Shown: piece after piece, positions 53,164-62,605 of the stretch
Numbering within the stretch: the stretch's first letter is position 1
Layout: every line of letters starts with the position of its first letter
Source of the DNA: Roseomonas indoligenes
GTDB taxonomy: Bacteria; Pseudomonadota; Alphaproteobacteria; Acetobacterales; Acetobacteraceae
DNA length: 64,000 nt
Direction: 5' to 3'
Assembly (NCBI RefSeq): GCF_017813365.1
Contig: NZ_JAGIZA010000014.1
Span: 1 to 64,000 of the forward strand
Made by a program: the position numbers and the translations under genes
The notes under the pieces: model-generated
What the model was told of the DNA's origin: nothing
Seen by the model: only the letters and a program-made list of their open reading frames with translations
Databases searched by the model: none

Positions 53164-54009
53164 ATGACCGTACCAGACGCAAGAACCTTCCTCATCACCG
53201 GGGTCAGCTCGGGCCTCGGCCGGGCCTTCGCGTCCGGCGCTCTGGCGGCAGGGCACCGCGTGATCGGCACGGTGCGCCGCGCGGAGGACGCCGAGGCCTT
53301 CGCCGGAGCCGCGCCGGGCCGCGCGCACCCGATGGTCCTGGACGTGACCGACTACGACGCCATCCCCGCTGCCGTCGCTGCGGCGGAGAGGGAGGCCGGG
53401 CCGGTGGACGTCCTCGTTAACAACGCCGGCTACGGGCACGAGGGGGCGCTGGAGGAATCCTCTATGGAGGACCTGCAGCGGCAGTTCGCGGCCAACGTCT
53501 TCGGCCCGGTGGCGATGTCTAAGGCGGTGCTGCCAGGGATGCGGGCGCGCCGGCGTGGGCACATCGTCAACGTCACCTCCATGGGCGGCTTCATCACCAT
53601 GCCCGGGATCACCTTCTACTGCGGCAGCAAGTTCGCGCTGGAGGGCATCTCGGAGGCGCTGGGCAAGGAAGTGGCGAGCTTCGGCATCCGCGTCACGGCC
53701 CTGGCGCCGGGCCAGTTCCGCACGGACTGGGCGGGGCGCTCGATGGACCGCACGCCGCGCAGCATTTCCGACTACGACGCGGTGATGGACCCGATCCGTT
53801 CGGCGCGTCAGGCCAAGAGCGGCCAGCAGCCAGGAGACCCGGACCGGGCGGCGCAAGCGTTGCTGCGGCTAGTGGAGGCGGAGGACCCGCCCACGCGTCT
53901 CTTCCTCGGCGAGGACGCCCTGGGGCTGGTCGCCGGCAAGCTGGACGCGATGCGGGCAGAGATCGCGGCGTGGGAAGCCGTCTCCCGCTCCACGAGCTAT
54001 GGGGCCTGA
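53164..54009 (+). CDS. SDR-family oxidoreductase
   Basis: 281 residues from ATG 53164 with GGAGAG upstream. Cofactor loop TGVSSGLG (near 12-19), VNNAGYG, and YCGSK as the Tyr-x3-Lys pair. Shares LEGISEALGKEVASFGIRVT and PGQFRTDWAGRS with the SDR at 24472, so it is the same subfamily. NADP preference is likely from the VRR segment after strand 2. Probably repressed by the divergent TetR protein and induced by an aldehyde, ketone or quinone-like compound. Confidence 0.9.
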   Translation: MTVPDARTFLITGVSSGLGRAFASGALAAGHRVIGTVRRAEDAEAFAGAAPGRAHPMVLDVTDYDAIPAAVAAAEREAGPVDVLVNNAGYGHEGALEESSMEDLQRQFAANVFGPVAMSKAVLPGMRARRRGHIVNVTSMGGFITMPGITFYCGSKFALEGISEALGKEVASFGIRVTALAPGQFRTDWAGRSMDRTPRSISDYDAVMDPIRSARQAKSGQQPGDPDRAAQALLRLVEAEDPPTRLFLGEDALGLVAGKLDAMRAEIAAWEAVSRSTSYGA

Positions 54010-54350
54010 TCGGACGCGTCGGGCGAGAAAACACAGCCTGCACGCTCGTGTCACGACCTGACAGTTGACGGATGTGCTGCGATGGAGCCGGATAGGAACG
54101 CCTACGTCCGGCTCCCGAACGACAGACTGAACGGCACGACCACAGGGCGGCCGCGGAACCATAGCATCATAACGAACTTGGCTTGGCTGCGGGTGAGCGT
54201 GACGGCGACCATTGCTGCACCAGCGCCAGCGCCTCCTCGTTCTCGTGCCAGCCCAAATAGCCGCGCACCCTGGCCGCGGAACATGAAGTTCACCGGCGGG
54301 CTCACGATCCCGGGGCCGTTCGCCATGGTGACGAAGGCGGACTAGCCGCC
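54010..54350. other. Stretch without a supported gene
   Basis: 341 bp after the SDR gene. Frames on both strands are open but show no recognisable motif. Confidence 0.4.
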
Positions 54351-54580
54351 CTACACCACCAGGTCGTTTCTCACGTGCATGTGCATGAAAAGTGTGTCGT
54401 CAAGCAACGGGTCGATCGTGCCCACCGTGAACAGCGCGGGTGGGAGCTCCGCCAGATCCGCGTAGAGCGGCGAGATTGCCGGGTCGCGCAAGTCTGCCGG
54501 CCCGCCGCAGGACGCCGCCATCTGCTCAACGATGGGGCGATCGATGAACGCGGTGCCAACGGCCACCTTCCGGACGGAGC
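54351..54580 (-). pseudogene. Fragment of an HSL-type alpha/beta hydrolase
   Basis: The minus-strand frame gives [20 protein letters not shown], then [20 protein letters not shown], the conserved region around the catalytic Asp of hormone-sensitive-lipase-type esterases. The downstream His segment is missing (a stop follows at 54351) and no HGGG or GDSAGG motif precedes it within 200 bp. A relic of a deleted esterase gene. Confidence 0.6.
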
Positions 54581-54950
54581 GGCTGACGCGGGACGCGACC
54601 GCCCGGCCGCTACACCTGATGATCGGGCACTGGCGGTGGGACCGCTTCGCGATGCGCCTGGTCTCCGCGCCCGCGGAGGCGGGCAACCACCTGACGGTGA
54701 GTGAACTGGAGCTTGGCTTGAGCCCAGAAAGACGTTGAGGACCGTGCAACACTGAGGCGGTGTGGCTGAGCTTGGCCGGGAACGCCACTGCCGCTTGTGG
54801 GTGGAGCATTCGGCGAAGCTGCCGTCCGACGATGCTCCAATTCTGGCAGGTCTCGACCCCAAGCAGCCCTAGCGGGGTGGAAGAACAGCTACAGACATCA
54901 TTAGAGGTATTTGGACAGACTACCAACGTCCGCCCCATGGATGGCCGCGT
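54581..54950. other. 370 bp without a supported gene
   Basis: Continuation of the decayed zone after the esterase fragment. Nothing recognised. Confidence 0.4.
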
Positions 54951-55349
54951 TCAGGCTTGCGGTCGGAAAGCGATACATTTGATTTCGACAAGCAGGCCAG
55001 GTCGCGCAAGCTCCGACACGCCGATGACCGTCCAGGCACATGTGCTCCGTGGAAAAACCCGGTCCTTCACCGCACGGAAGACAGCGAAGTGCTGGTTGAG
55101 GCCGACATGGTAGGTTGTCATGTCGACCACGTCCCCGAAGCCGCACCCAGCCTCTTCCAACACCAGCCTGAGATTGTCCCAGCACGCCATGAACTGCGCC
55201 TCTGGGTCCTTGATGACGTTCAGATCCTCGTCTCTGCCTACCTGCCCGGCGCAGAATACGAATGAACCGGCCCTGACTGCGGGCACGTAGCCTGCGGTGT
55301 CGACGATGGGCTGCATTTTCCGGGGTATGATAAGCGTGCGGTCAGTCAT
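54951..55349 (-). CDS. RidA-like (Rid family) protein lacking the catalytic arginine
   Basis: 132 residues. SFVFCAGQVGRD, QFMACWDNLRLVLEEAGCGF and DVVDMTTYHVGL follow the Rid/YjgF fold, and PGLLVEIKCIA closes it. In RidA the imine-hydrolysing Arg105 lies in P-A-R-S/T; here the region reads CAWTVIGV with Trp106, so enamine/imine deaminase activity as in RidA is doubtful. It probably belongs to Rid subfamilies 4-7 found with catabolic operons. It sits alone between a decayed zone and an IS91-type end. Confidence 0.8.
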   Translation of the reverse strand: MTDRTLIIPRKMQPIVDTAGYVPAVRAGSFVFCAGQVGRDEDLNVIKDPEAQFMACWDNLRLVLEEAGCGFGDVVDMTTYHVGLNQHFAVFRAVKDRVFPRSTCAWTVIGVSELARPGLLVEIKCIAFRPQA

Positions 55350-55517
55350 GAAGGCTTCCTGAGTTCTGACTTCTCTGGCTGGTTACCGGCCGACACACAA
55401 ATATGCCACTCCGTGGCACCTCGGCCGAAATCTGCTCTCCACCCACCCCAGCCGTATGCCGTCTGAACGGCAACGTCCGGTGTCGGGGAGACAACATGAC
55501 CTGCGAACCTCCCGATC

Positions 55518-55623
55518 TGGGCGCAAAACAGCTGTTCGCTTGGCTGAACCCTCTTTTCCCCGGCGCAGCCACAAGGCCGCGGCCCGTGATCAGGAAGCGC
55601 GCCCTTAGGCGCGCCGGTCTGTC
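55518..55623. repeat. IS91-type end sequence, copy C
   Basis: Very similar to copy B (9311-9417): TGGGCGCAAAA, CTCTTTTCCCCGGCGCAGCC, GTGATCAGGAAGCGCGCCCT and a GCGCGC inverted repeat. No transposase or recombinase remains next to it. Confidence 0.65.
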
Positions 55624-56240
55624 TAGCATTCACCCAGGAGAGAAGTCCCACCTACTCCCCCACCCATGAACGGCGACCGGCAGGGCCGCCGGGTGGCGCC
55701 GAGTTCAGATGCGGGTTGGACATCACCAACGAGGACGCTGCTCATGAATGCCTGTGGAAAACAGGATGCGCTTGCGAGCCCTCGGCCCCTCTGAAGCAGA
55801 ACACCCCGGCCGCTACTGCCCTCAACAAGGGCGCTCCTTGACCGTCACACAATGCTGTCCCACATTCCTGCCAAGCCAGCGTAAGCTACTGGACCAAATG
55901 GGGATCTTGTGTTCCTGGGTGGGAATCCTGACGCACCAACCAGCCGACCAACTTCCGTTTTATTTCAACAATTCACGCTGACGACCTGGCCCTCAGAGGC
56001 GGCTCGGTGGTCCGTGTCACACAACGGCGTCACACAACGGCTACCCCGTCCGGCGACGGCCACAGAGCCGCGCAACCCAACTCGCCCAGCGGGACGGAAA
56101 GTTCCATCGTGGTTCTCTTTAGGACGGAGAAGGGTGCCGCCAGTAGCTGAGGCGACACCGCACATTACATTGCGGATTACCTGATCGACCCAGAGCCGGA
56201 CCAGACGGCGAAGGAGCCGACCAACACGGGCAACCGCGCC
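55624..56240. other. 617-bp stretch without a supported gene
   Basis: After IS91 end copy C no frame has a recognisable motif on either strand. A direct repeat of CACACAACGG (56016-56025 and 56031-56040) is visible. Composition is less GC-skewed at third positions than in the flanking genes. Confidence 0.4.
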
Positions 56241-56453
56241 ATGTCCACGCTGGACGCTTAGGCGATCAAGCTCGCCCTGGTGGGCAGCCGCTTCCTCCTG
56301 CCGGGCCACGGCCACCCGGCCCTCGTCAGCTGCGGACGGATCGTCGGGTGCTACGAAGGGCTCTTCAGTGACTCGCGCGCGGCTGCCATCGCAGCGGCGA
56401 ACCATGCGCCGCTCCCGTTACTCCAGGCCGGTGCCGACAGATGGGATCACTGA
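56241..56453 (+). pseudogene. Possible end of a metallo-beta-lactamase-fold hydrolase
   Basis: From 56241 the frame reads MSTLDA, TAG, then AIKLALVGSRFLLPGHGHPA and ending at TGA 56451-56453. FLLPGHGHP resembles the last metal-His motif of metallo-beta-lactamase-fold hydrolases, but the in-frame stop and loss of upstream metal motifs mark it as non-functional. Weak call. Confidence 0.35.
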
Positions 56454-56517
56454 GCGGGCTGTGGTGAGGCGGGCGCACCAAGCGGCGGGCCGGATCGGCC
56501 GCCGCTTGGTGCGCTCC

Positions 56518-56871
56518 TCATGAGGCGTCGGCCGATGCGGCGAAGGCGTCCAGCGCGCGGGCCGAGTAGACGACGGCCGCGCCGGCGTTGATGCTGACTG
56601 CGACGCCCAGCGCCTCGGCCAGCTCGGCCTCGGTGGCGCCGGCCTTGCGGGCCGCGTCAGTGTGCACGGTGATGCAGCCGTCGCAGCGCAGGCTGATCGC
56701 CACCGCCACAGCGATCAGCTCCCGCGTCTTGGCGTCGAGCTGGCCCGTCTTCTGACCCGCGGTGCTCAGCGCGCCGTAGCCGCGCACCGTGTCGGGGCTG
56801 AGCTTGGCGAAGCCGCCGACGCCAACGCCAACCTGCTGGCGGTAGCGATTCCAGTCCATCATGTGCTGCAT
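56518..56871 (-). CDS. Carboxymuconolactone decarboxylase/AhpD-like protein
   Basis: 117 residues from ATG 56871. LDAKTRELIAVAVAISLRCDGCITVHTDAARKAG carries the AhpD-type Cys63-x2-Cys66 and His70; EALGVAVSINAGAAVVY closes the fold. CXXC-containing members are alkylhydroperoxidases or thiol reductases. It is 44 bp downstream of the MFS transporter gene on the same strand and completes the minus-strand efflux/oxidoreductase group. Confidence 0.9.
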   Translation of the reverse strand: MQHMMDWNRYRQQVGVGVGGFAKLSPDTVRGYGALSTAGQKTGQLDAKTRELIAVAVAISLRCDGCITVHTDAARKAGATEAELAEALGVAVSINAGAAVVYSARALDAFAASADAS

Positions 56872-56915
56872 GGTTCTGCTCCTGAGATGAGGTGGTGAAG
56901 CGCCGACCGCGCGGT

Positions 56916-58184
56916 TCAGCGCGCAGAGCCGACGAGACAGGGTTGGATGTGCGGCGCGGCGGCGGCCTCTCCGGTCGGGGCGAGCACAGTCCGCCGGTGA
57001 AGGACGACCGCAGCCAGCTCCGCCGCGCCCGCGATCGCGCCAATCCCCCAAACTGTGCCGGTGCCCACCACGCCCGCGCCTATGGCGCTGCCGACGGAGA
57101 AGCCGAAATACATGGTGGAGGTGTTGAGCGCGAGGGCGACGGAGGCCTGGGCCGGCGTTCCCGCAGCGATGAGCCGTGCCATCTGCGCGGGGAAAAAGGA
57201 CCAGACGGTGAAGCCCCAGACGGCTACCGCCGCGAGCACCGGGTAAAGGGCGGCAACCGGTGGCAGCGCGGTGGCCGCGGCGAGCGCCAAGAAGGCGGCG
57301 CCCAGCAGCAGCAGGGAGCCGAGTGCCACGCGGTCGGAGCCGAAGCGGTCGTTCAGCGCGCCGCCGGTGATCACGCCCACCGCGGCGAAGGCGCCCCACA
57401 TCGACACGGTGGCGCCGACGCCCCCCGCCCCGAAGCCCAGCACCGCGCCGAGGTAGGGCGCAATGAAGGGATAGGCCGTGTAGGCGCCGACAGACCAGAA
57501 CAGCGTCACCGCCAGCAGGCGCAGCACGGCGGGCTGGCGGACGACGCCGAGGCGCTCGCCAAGGCCGGCCACCGTGCCCCCCGCCCCGGCGTCCCGCCGC
57601 ACGCCCGCGGTGATGCCGGCGATGGCGACTAGGCCCATCGCCGCGACCGCCAGGAAGGTGGCGCGCCAGCCGAAGGCGTGCCCCACCACCGCGCCGAGCG
57701 GCAGGCCGAGAGCGATCGCCAGCGTCATGCCGCCGCTGACGATGGCCAGGGCCCTGCCGCGTTTCTCCGGCCCGACGATGGCGCCGGCCAGGGCATTGGC
57801 ATTGGGCGCGTAGAGCCCGGCGGCAACGGCCATCAGAACGCGCGCCGCCATCAGTGTCCAGAAGCCGGGGGAGAAGGCGGCAACAAGGTTACCGGCGGTG
57901 AACAGTGCCATGGCGATCACCAGCGTGTCCCGGCGCCGGAGGCGCCCGGTCAGCACCGTCGCGACCGGGGAACTGAGCGCGAGCACCAGGGTGAAGACCA
58001 CCACCAGCAGCGCTACGGCCGAAAGGCCCATGCCGAAATCCTCGGCCATCACGGGCAGCAGCGGGGCGATCATGAAGCCCTCCGTCCCGATCGCGAAGGT
58101 GCCAAGAGCCAGAAAGGCGGGCGGCAGCAAGGAACCGCCCGTTCCGGGGATCACCGCGGCGGTCGGCATCTTGAGTTCTGACAT
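56916..58184 (-). CDS. MFS transporter, DHA1 (AraJ/NepI-like)
   Basis: 422 residues with twelve predicted membrane helices. N-terminal ALGTFAIGTEGFMIAPLLPV is characteristic of the AraJ/YdhP/NepI drug:H+ antiporter group, with the loop motif GRLRRRDTLVIAMALF after helix 2 and motif C-like GLYAPNANALAGAIVGPEKRG. Exports drugs, sugars or nucleosides. On the minus strand between two SDR genes and the CMD-like gene, possibly under the AraC/GlxA regulator at 61622. Confidence 0.92.
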   Translation of the reverse strand: MSELKMPTAAVIPGTGGSLLPPAFLALGTFAIGTEGFMIAPLLPVMAEDFGMGLSAVALLVVVFTLVLALSSPVATVLTGRLRRRDTLVIAMALFTAGNLVAAFSPGFWTLMAARVLMAVAAGLYAPNANALAGAIVGPEKRGRALAIVSGGMTLAIALGLPLGAVVGHAFGWRATFLAVAAMGLVAIAGITAGVRRDAGAGGTVAGLGERLGVVRQPAVLRLLAVTLFWSVGAYTAYPFIAPYLGAVLGFGAGGVGATVSMWGAFAAVGVITGGALNDRFGSDRVALGSLLLLGAAFLALAAATALPPVAALYPVLAAVAVWGFTVWSFFPAQMARLIAAGTPAQASVALALNTSTMYFGFSVGSAIGAGVVGTGTVWGIGAIAGAAELAAVVLHRRTVLAPTGEAAAAPHIQPCLVGSAR

Positions 58185-58240
58185 GGGTGCGGTTCCGCTC
58201 CTTCCCGCCGGCCGGCGCGCGGCCGGCGGGGCGGCCTTCT

Positions 58241-58999
58241 TCAGACCGGGATGGGGTTGGCGATCAGGGCGGCGTTGAAATCGTTGACGAGCCTGTGCTC
58301 ACCGGCGCCGGGGTTGTCGCGAACGGGCTTGACCGCATCAACGACGATCTCCTCGTCATCGCCGGCGAGCTTCTCCATCGTCTCCGCGATGAAGGCGTCC
58401 AGCGGCATGGCGCGCGGGTCGCCGCTCTTGCGGATCAGGTCGGTGTCCACCCAGGGCGGCGCGATCTCCTGCACCCGCACGGAGGTGTCGCGCAGCATGA
58501 AGCGCTGAGACAGGGTGTAGGAGTGCAGTGCCGCCTTGCTGGCGGAGTAGACCGCGCCGCTGGCCAGCGGCAGGTAGGCGAGCACCGAGGTGGTGTTCAG
58601 GATTGTGGCGCGCGGCTGCTTCTTCAGGTGCTCGATCAGCGCGGAGGTCATGCGGATCGGGCCGAGCATGTTCGTCTCCAGGATGCGCTGGCTGACCGCG
58701 TCGTTCACCGGCATGGAGGGATCGTCAAGGGGCATGATGCCGGCGTTGTTGACCAGCACGTTCAGCGCCGGGAACTCCGCGATCAACCGCGCCGCGGCGG
58801 CGGCGATGCTGTCCGTGTCGGCGATATCCAGCTCCATACCGCCCATGCCGGGATTGGCGGCCGTCACCTCGTCCAGCAGCTTGCGGCGGCGGCCCGCGAT
58901 GATGACCTTGTTGCCAAGGCGGTGGAAAGATTCGGCCAGAGCGCGGCCGATGCCGGACGTCGCGCCAGTGATGAAGATCGTATTCCCGGTGAGCTGCAT
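58241..58999 (-). CDS. SDR-family oxidoreductase (DltE-like)
   Basis: 252 residues from ATG 58999. TGATSGIGRALAESFHRLGN, DIADTDSIAAAAARLI, NNAGIM and YSASK (Tyr/Lys). SVLAYLPLASGAVYSASKAA plus RVQEIAPPWVDTDL resemble DltE-type SDRs. Thirty-four bp downstream of another SDR gene and 56 bp upstream of the MFS gene, on the same strand. Confidence 0.9.
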   Translation of the reverse strand: MQLTGNTIFITGATSGIGRALAESFHRLGNKVIIAGRRRKLLDEVTAANPGMGGMELDIADTDSIAAAAARLIAEFPALNVLVNNAGIMPLDDPSMPVNDAVSQRILETNMLGPIRMTSALIEHLKKQPRATILNTTSVLAYLPLASGAVYSASKAALHSYTLSQRFMLRDTSVRVQEIAPPWVDTDLIRKSGDPRAMPLDAFIAETMEKLAGDDEEIVVDAVKPVRDNPGAGEHRLVNDFNAALIANPIPV

Positions 59000-59033
59000 C
59001 TTTGCTCTCCTGATGGGGGTTGCGTGACGCCGG

Positions 59034-59843
59034 TCAGGCTGCGCGCGGCAGGGCGCGGTAGCGGGCCGCTGGCTCTGCATGCGACAGGTTGGGGAGCATG
59101 GCTTGGCGGGCCGTCTCGTAAGCCGCCCATTGTGCCGCGTCCGGCAGGGCGGGGATGGTGACGAGCTCGCCCGCGTCCAGCCCGGCCAGCGCGGCATCCA
59201 CCATGTCGGTGGCGCGCATCACGATTTCGCCCGGCAGGTGCTCCACCGGCGTGCCCGCGATGTTCCAGAAGTCGGTCGCCGTGGCGCCGGGCAGCACCGC
59301 TTGCACCCGCAGCCCCTTGCCCGCCAGCTCGTGGTGCAACGACTGGCTGAAGGCCAGCACGAAAGCCTTTGCCCCGCCATAGGCGCCGTTCAGGATCTCC
59401 GGCCCGATGGCGACGATGGAGGCGATGTTGACGATCGTGCCGCGGCCGCGCGCGGCGAAGGCCGGGGCCGCCGCGTAGGTCAGGCGCATCAACGCCGTGA
59501 CGTCGAGGTCTATCATCCGTTCCATGGCGTCCACGTCGGCCGAGAGCAGCGGCGCGGTGGCGCCGACGCCCGCGTTGTTGACGAGTATCGAGAGGCTGGC
59601 GTCCGTCGCCAGCAGCCGCTCCACGGCGCGCAGATCAGCCTTGTCGCCGAGATCAGCGGAGACGACCTCGACCGAGCGCCCGGTCCGATCCGTGATCCGG
59701 GAGGCTAGGTCGGCGAGCTTCGCGCGGTTGCGCGCCACGAGGATGAGGTCGTGGCCGCGGGTGGCCAGGCGGTCTGCGTAGACGGCGCCGATGCCGGAAG
59801 AGGCGCCGGTGACGAGCGCGGTGCCGAGAGGGGAAAGGCTCAT
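59034..59843 (-). CDS. SDR-family oxidoreductase
   Basis: 269 residues. TGASSGIGAVYADRLATRGH, VSADLGDKADL, NNAGVGATAPLL and YGGAK (Tyr/Lys); PGATATDFWNIAG is typical of the DUF/YdfG-like SDRs that resemble short-chain dehydrogenases of unknown substrate. First gene of the run SDR-SDR-MFS-CMD. The 205-bp region upstream contains a GACAT-N7-ATGTC dyad. Confidence 0.9.
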   Translation of the reverse strand: MSLSPLGTALVTGASSGIGAVYADRLATRGHDLILVARNRAKLADLASRITDRTGRSVEVVSADLGDKADLRAVERLLATDASLSILVNNAGVGATAPLLSADVDAMERMIDLDVTALMRLTYAAAPAFAARGRGTIVNIASIVAIGPEILNGAYGGAKAFVLAFSQSLHHELAGKGLRVQAVLPGATATDFWNIAGTPVEHLPGEIVMRATDMVDAALAGLDAGELVTIPALPDAAQWAAYETARQAMLPNLSHAEPAARYRALPRAA

Positions 59844-59910
59844 GGGTCTTGGTCCTGTGCCGGGGCGGCTCCATCGCCGCCTGTCCTGGGCACCGGCTTA
59901 GGGCATCCGG

Positions 59911-59927
59911 GACATGGCCCGAATGTC
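59911..59927. promoter_or_regulatory. Dyad in front of the SDR-SDR-MFS-CMD run
   Basis: GACATGGCCCGAATGTC, 5-bp arms around 7 nt, 68 bp upstream of the first SDR start. A possible regulator site; which protein binds it is unknown. Confidence 0.35.
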
Positions 59928-60048
59928 GTATATGCCTCCTTTTAGGACGCGCGGGCTGCAGCGATGCGCGCCTGCTTTCGCTCCTTCGGCCAGCCACCCC
60001 GGGCAAATCGGCGGGCGGGATCGGTGCCGGCCTGATCGGGCGCACGAG

Positions 60049-61428
60049 TCATTCTGGCGGCGCCGCCCGTTTTGACGCGGCGACGTACCCGGCCTTCGTT
60101 ATCAGCCCGACCATGGCGATCAGCCCGAAGGCGGCCATGCCCAGCCCAACCGCGAGGAACAGGCCGTGCAGCCCCGCCGTCATCCACCCGCCGAGGATAG
60201 CAATGGCCGAGCGGGTGAAGGCGCCGGCCACTGGCCATCCCATACGCCCCGCGCCCTGGGCGGCGCAGTAGGCGGCGAATGCCGCACCAAAAAAGCCGTA
60301 GAACGGCCCCGTGGTCCGCAGATATGCGGTGCCGGTGGCCAGCACCTCCGGTTCCCCGCTGAAGCCGCCCAGCCAGACCTCGGGCCAGAAGGCGGCGGCG
60401 AGGCCGATGGCCTCCGCCACCAGCGCCGCCATCAGCACGGCGGTCCAGGCGGTGCGGAGGGCGCGACGCCCCTGACCCGCGCCGATGTTCGTGCCGATCA
60501 GGATGCCCGCCGGACCACCGATCCCGTAGGAGAGCGGCACGAGAAGGAACTCCAGCCGCGCGCCAGCCCCGTAGCCCGCCACCGCCGCCGTGCCGTGCGC
60601 CCCAACGAAGGCGTTCACGATGGCGATGGTCACGTTCGTGCTGGCGCTCACCAGGGTGGACAGGCCGCCAACGCGCAGGATGTTCCAGGCCGGGGCGAGG
60701 GCCAGCCGTGGTGGCCGCGTGGCCGGGTGGAGCACGCCGCGGTAGCGCCAGATGTGCAGGGCGAAGCAGAGGCTGCCGCCCGCGTAGTAGAGGAGGATGG
60801 CTGCGGCACCACCGCCTACGCCCAGCCCTGGCAGGCCACCGATTCCGAAGATCAGCAGCGGCGAGAGCGGTAGCAGCAGAAGCGCGCCGCCCCCTACCAC
60901 CATCATCGGCAGGATGAGATTGCCCGTCCCGCGCACCACTGAGAGCAGCGCGTTGAACAGCCATATCAGTGCGGCGCCGGCGAAGATGGCTCGAGAATAG
61001 ACCTGGGCGGCGTCCAGCGCGCCCGCCTCGGCCCCCATGGCTTGATAGAGCGGCCCGCCGAAGACGAGGACGAGCGCACTGGTGACCAAGCCGAGGACAA
61101 GGGCGATCGCCACCGCATACCAAGCGACTTCGCTCGCTTCCGCAACCGCTCCGCGCCCGAGGGAGCGGGCGATGGAGGAAACGATCCCCCCGCCCATGGC
61201 GCCCTGAGACACAGCGATGGTCAGCGCCAGCACCGGGAAGACCTGCGACACCCCGGCCAGGGCATCCACGCCGAGGCGGGCGATGAAGTAGATCTCCAGC
61301 AGGCCGATCGCGGCCTGCGTCACCATGACGAAGGCGTTCGGGGCGGCGAGGGCGAGAAGGGTGGGAAGAAGCGGCGCCTCCAGCAGGCGGCGCGTCCGCG
61401 CATCTGTCACCGTCCCGTTTGCAGCCAT
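60049..61428 (-). CDS. MATE-family efflux transporter
   Basis: 459 residues from ATG 61428, twelve predicted membrane helices in two related halves. TLLALAAPNAFVMVTQAAIG opens helix 1, and LARLGVDALAGVSQVFPVL-type sequence follows as in NorM/DinF proteins; PLSYGIGGPAGILIGTNIGAGQGRRA is the equivalent in the second half. Exports cationic drugs by Na+ or H+ antiport. Divergent from the AraC/GlxA regulator gene 193 bp away, the likely controller. Confidence 0.9.
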   Translation of the reverse strand: MAANGTVTDARTRRLLEAPLLPTLLALAAPNAFVMVTQAAIGLLEIYFIARLGVDALAGVSQVFPVLALTIAVSQGAMGGGIVSSIARSLGRGAVAEASEVAWYAVAIALVLGLVTSALVLVFGGPLYQAMGAEAGALDAAQVYSRAIFAGAALIWLFNALLSVVRGTGNLILPMMVVGGGALLLLPLSPLLIFGIGGLPGLGVGGGAAAILLYYAGGSLCFALHIWRYRGVLHPATRPPRLALAPAWNILRVGGLSTLVSASTNVTIAIVNAFVGAHGTAAVAGYGAGARLEFLLVPLSYGIGGPAGILIGTNIGAGQGRRALRTAWTAVLMAALVAEAIGLAAAFWPEVWLGGFSGEPEVLATGTAYLRTTGPFYGFFGAAFAAYCAAQGAGRMGWPVAGAFTRSAIAILGGWMTAGLHGLFLAVGLGMAAFGLIAMVGLITKAGYVAASKRAAPPE

Positions 61429-61621
61429 CCGAAGAACTCCTCGCAACGGGGCATGCCATCGTCGCCTCCGGAGTTCTGGCCTTCTGGCTAACGGCGCTCC
61501 CGGTCTTGGCTGATTGAACCCTTCGCAGAGGCCGTCCGCCGCCGGTGCCAGGGCGACTCTCCCTGGCGCTTGTCCCATAATCCCCGTAACCCTCGTATCA
61601 GGACAGGGATTGAGATTGGGA

Positions 61622-62575
61622 ATGCGCGTCGGGTTCGTGATCTTTCCCGGGTTCCAGATGATGAGCCTCGCTGCCGGCTCTGTCTTCGAGTTCGCCAACA
61701 TCTGCGCCGGGGAGACGGTGTACGAGCTCACCACGGTTTCCGAGCGGGGCGGCCCCGTGCGCAGCTCCACCGGCATGGAGGTGAGCAGCCGCCCCATGGC
61801 GGGGGAAGACCTCGACACGGTGCTGGTCGGCGGCGGCGTCGACGTGCCCCGGCCCAGCGAGGGGCTGAAGGCCTGGATCGCAGGCCGCCTGCCGGAGGTG
61901 CGGCGACTGGGCGCGATCTGCACCGGCGCCTTCGTGCTGGCGGAAGCGGGCCAGCTCGATGGGCGCCGGGCCACGACCCACTGGCTGCTGGCGCGCGAGC
62001 TTCAGGGCCGCTTCCCCGCCGTGAGGGTGGAGGAGGACCGCATCTTCATCATCGACGGGCCGGTCTGGACCTCCGCCGGCATGACGGCCGGCGTGGATCT
62101 GGCCCTGGCCATGGTGGAGAAGGACCTGGGCGGGGAGATCGCGCGCTCCGTTGCCCGCAAGCTGGTGATGTACCACCGCCGCGCCGGCGGGCAGACGCAG
62201 CACTCGGAGCTGCTGGATCTGGCGCCGAAGTCGGACCGCATCCAGGCCGCGCTGACCTTCGCGCGCCGGAACCTGCGGGCGGAGCTCTCGGTGGAGGAAC
62301 TCGCCGGGGCCGCGGCCCTCAGCCCACGCCAGTTCAGCCGCGCCTTCCGCGCCGAGACCGGCCAGTCCCCCGCCAAGGCCGTGGAGGGGCTGCGGGTGGA
62401 GGCGGCGCGGCTGATGCTGGAGCGGACGCGCCATCCCGTGGAGGTCGTGGCGCGCGAGAGCGGCTTCGACGACCCGGAGCGGATGCGCCGCGCCTTCCTC
62501 CGCGCCTTCGGCCAGCCGCCGCAGAGCCTCCGCCGGGCCGGCCAGCTCGCGGCGGGCGGCCACCTCGAGGACTGA
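61622..62575 (+). CDS. GlxA-type AraC regulator with DJ-1/PfpI domain
   Basis: 317 residues from ATG 61622. Residues 1-180 form a DJ-1/PfpI-like domain (MRVGFVIFPGFQMMSLAAGS, GAICTGAFVLAEAGQLDGRR) with Cys in AICTGAF at the nucleophile elbow. Residues about 215-310 form the AraC HTH (SVEELAGAAALSPRQFSRAF, VARESGFDDPERMRRAFLRAFG). It is divergent from the MATE gene and probably regulates the efflux/oxidoreductase group. It also serves as the intact reference for the truncated relic at 9838-10482. Confidence 0.92.
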   Translation: MRVGFVIFPGFQMMSLAAGSVFEFANICAGETVYELTTVSERGGPVRSSTGMEVSSRPMAGEDLDTVLVGGGVDVPRPSEGLKAWIAGRLPEVRRLGAICTGAFVLAEAGQLDGRRATTHWLLARELQGRFPAVRVEEDRIFIIDGPVWTSAGMTAGVDLALAMVEKDLGGEIARSVARKLVMYHRRAGGQTQHSELLDLAPKSDRIQAALTFARRNLRAELSVEELAGAAALSPRQFSRAFRAETGQSPAKAVEGLRVEAARLMLERTRHPVEVVARESGFDDPERMRRAFLRAFGQPPQSLRRAGQLAAGGHLED

Positions 62576-62605
62576 CCCGGCGGGCTCCGCGGCGGACGGG
62601 CGCCC

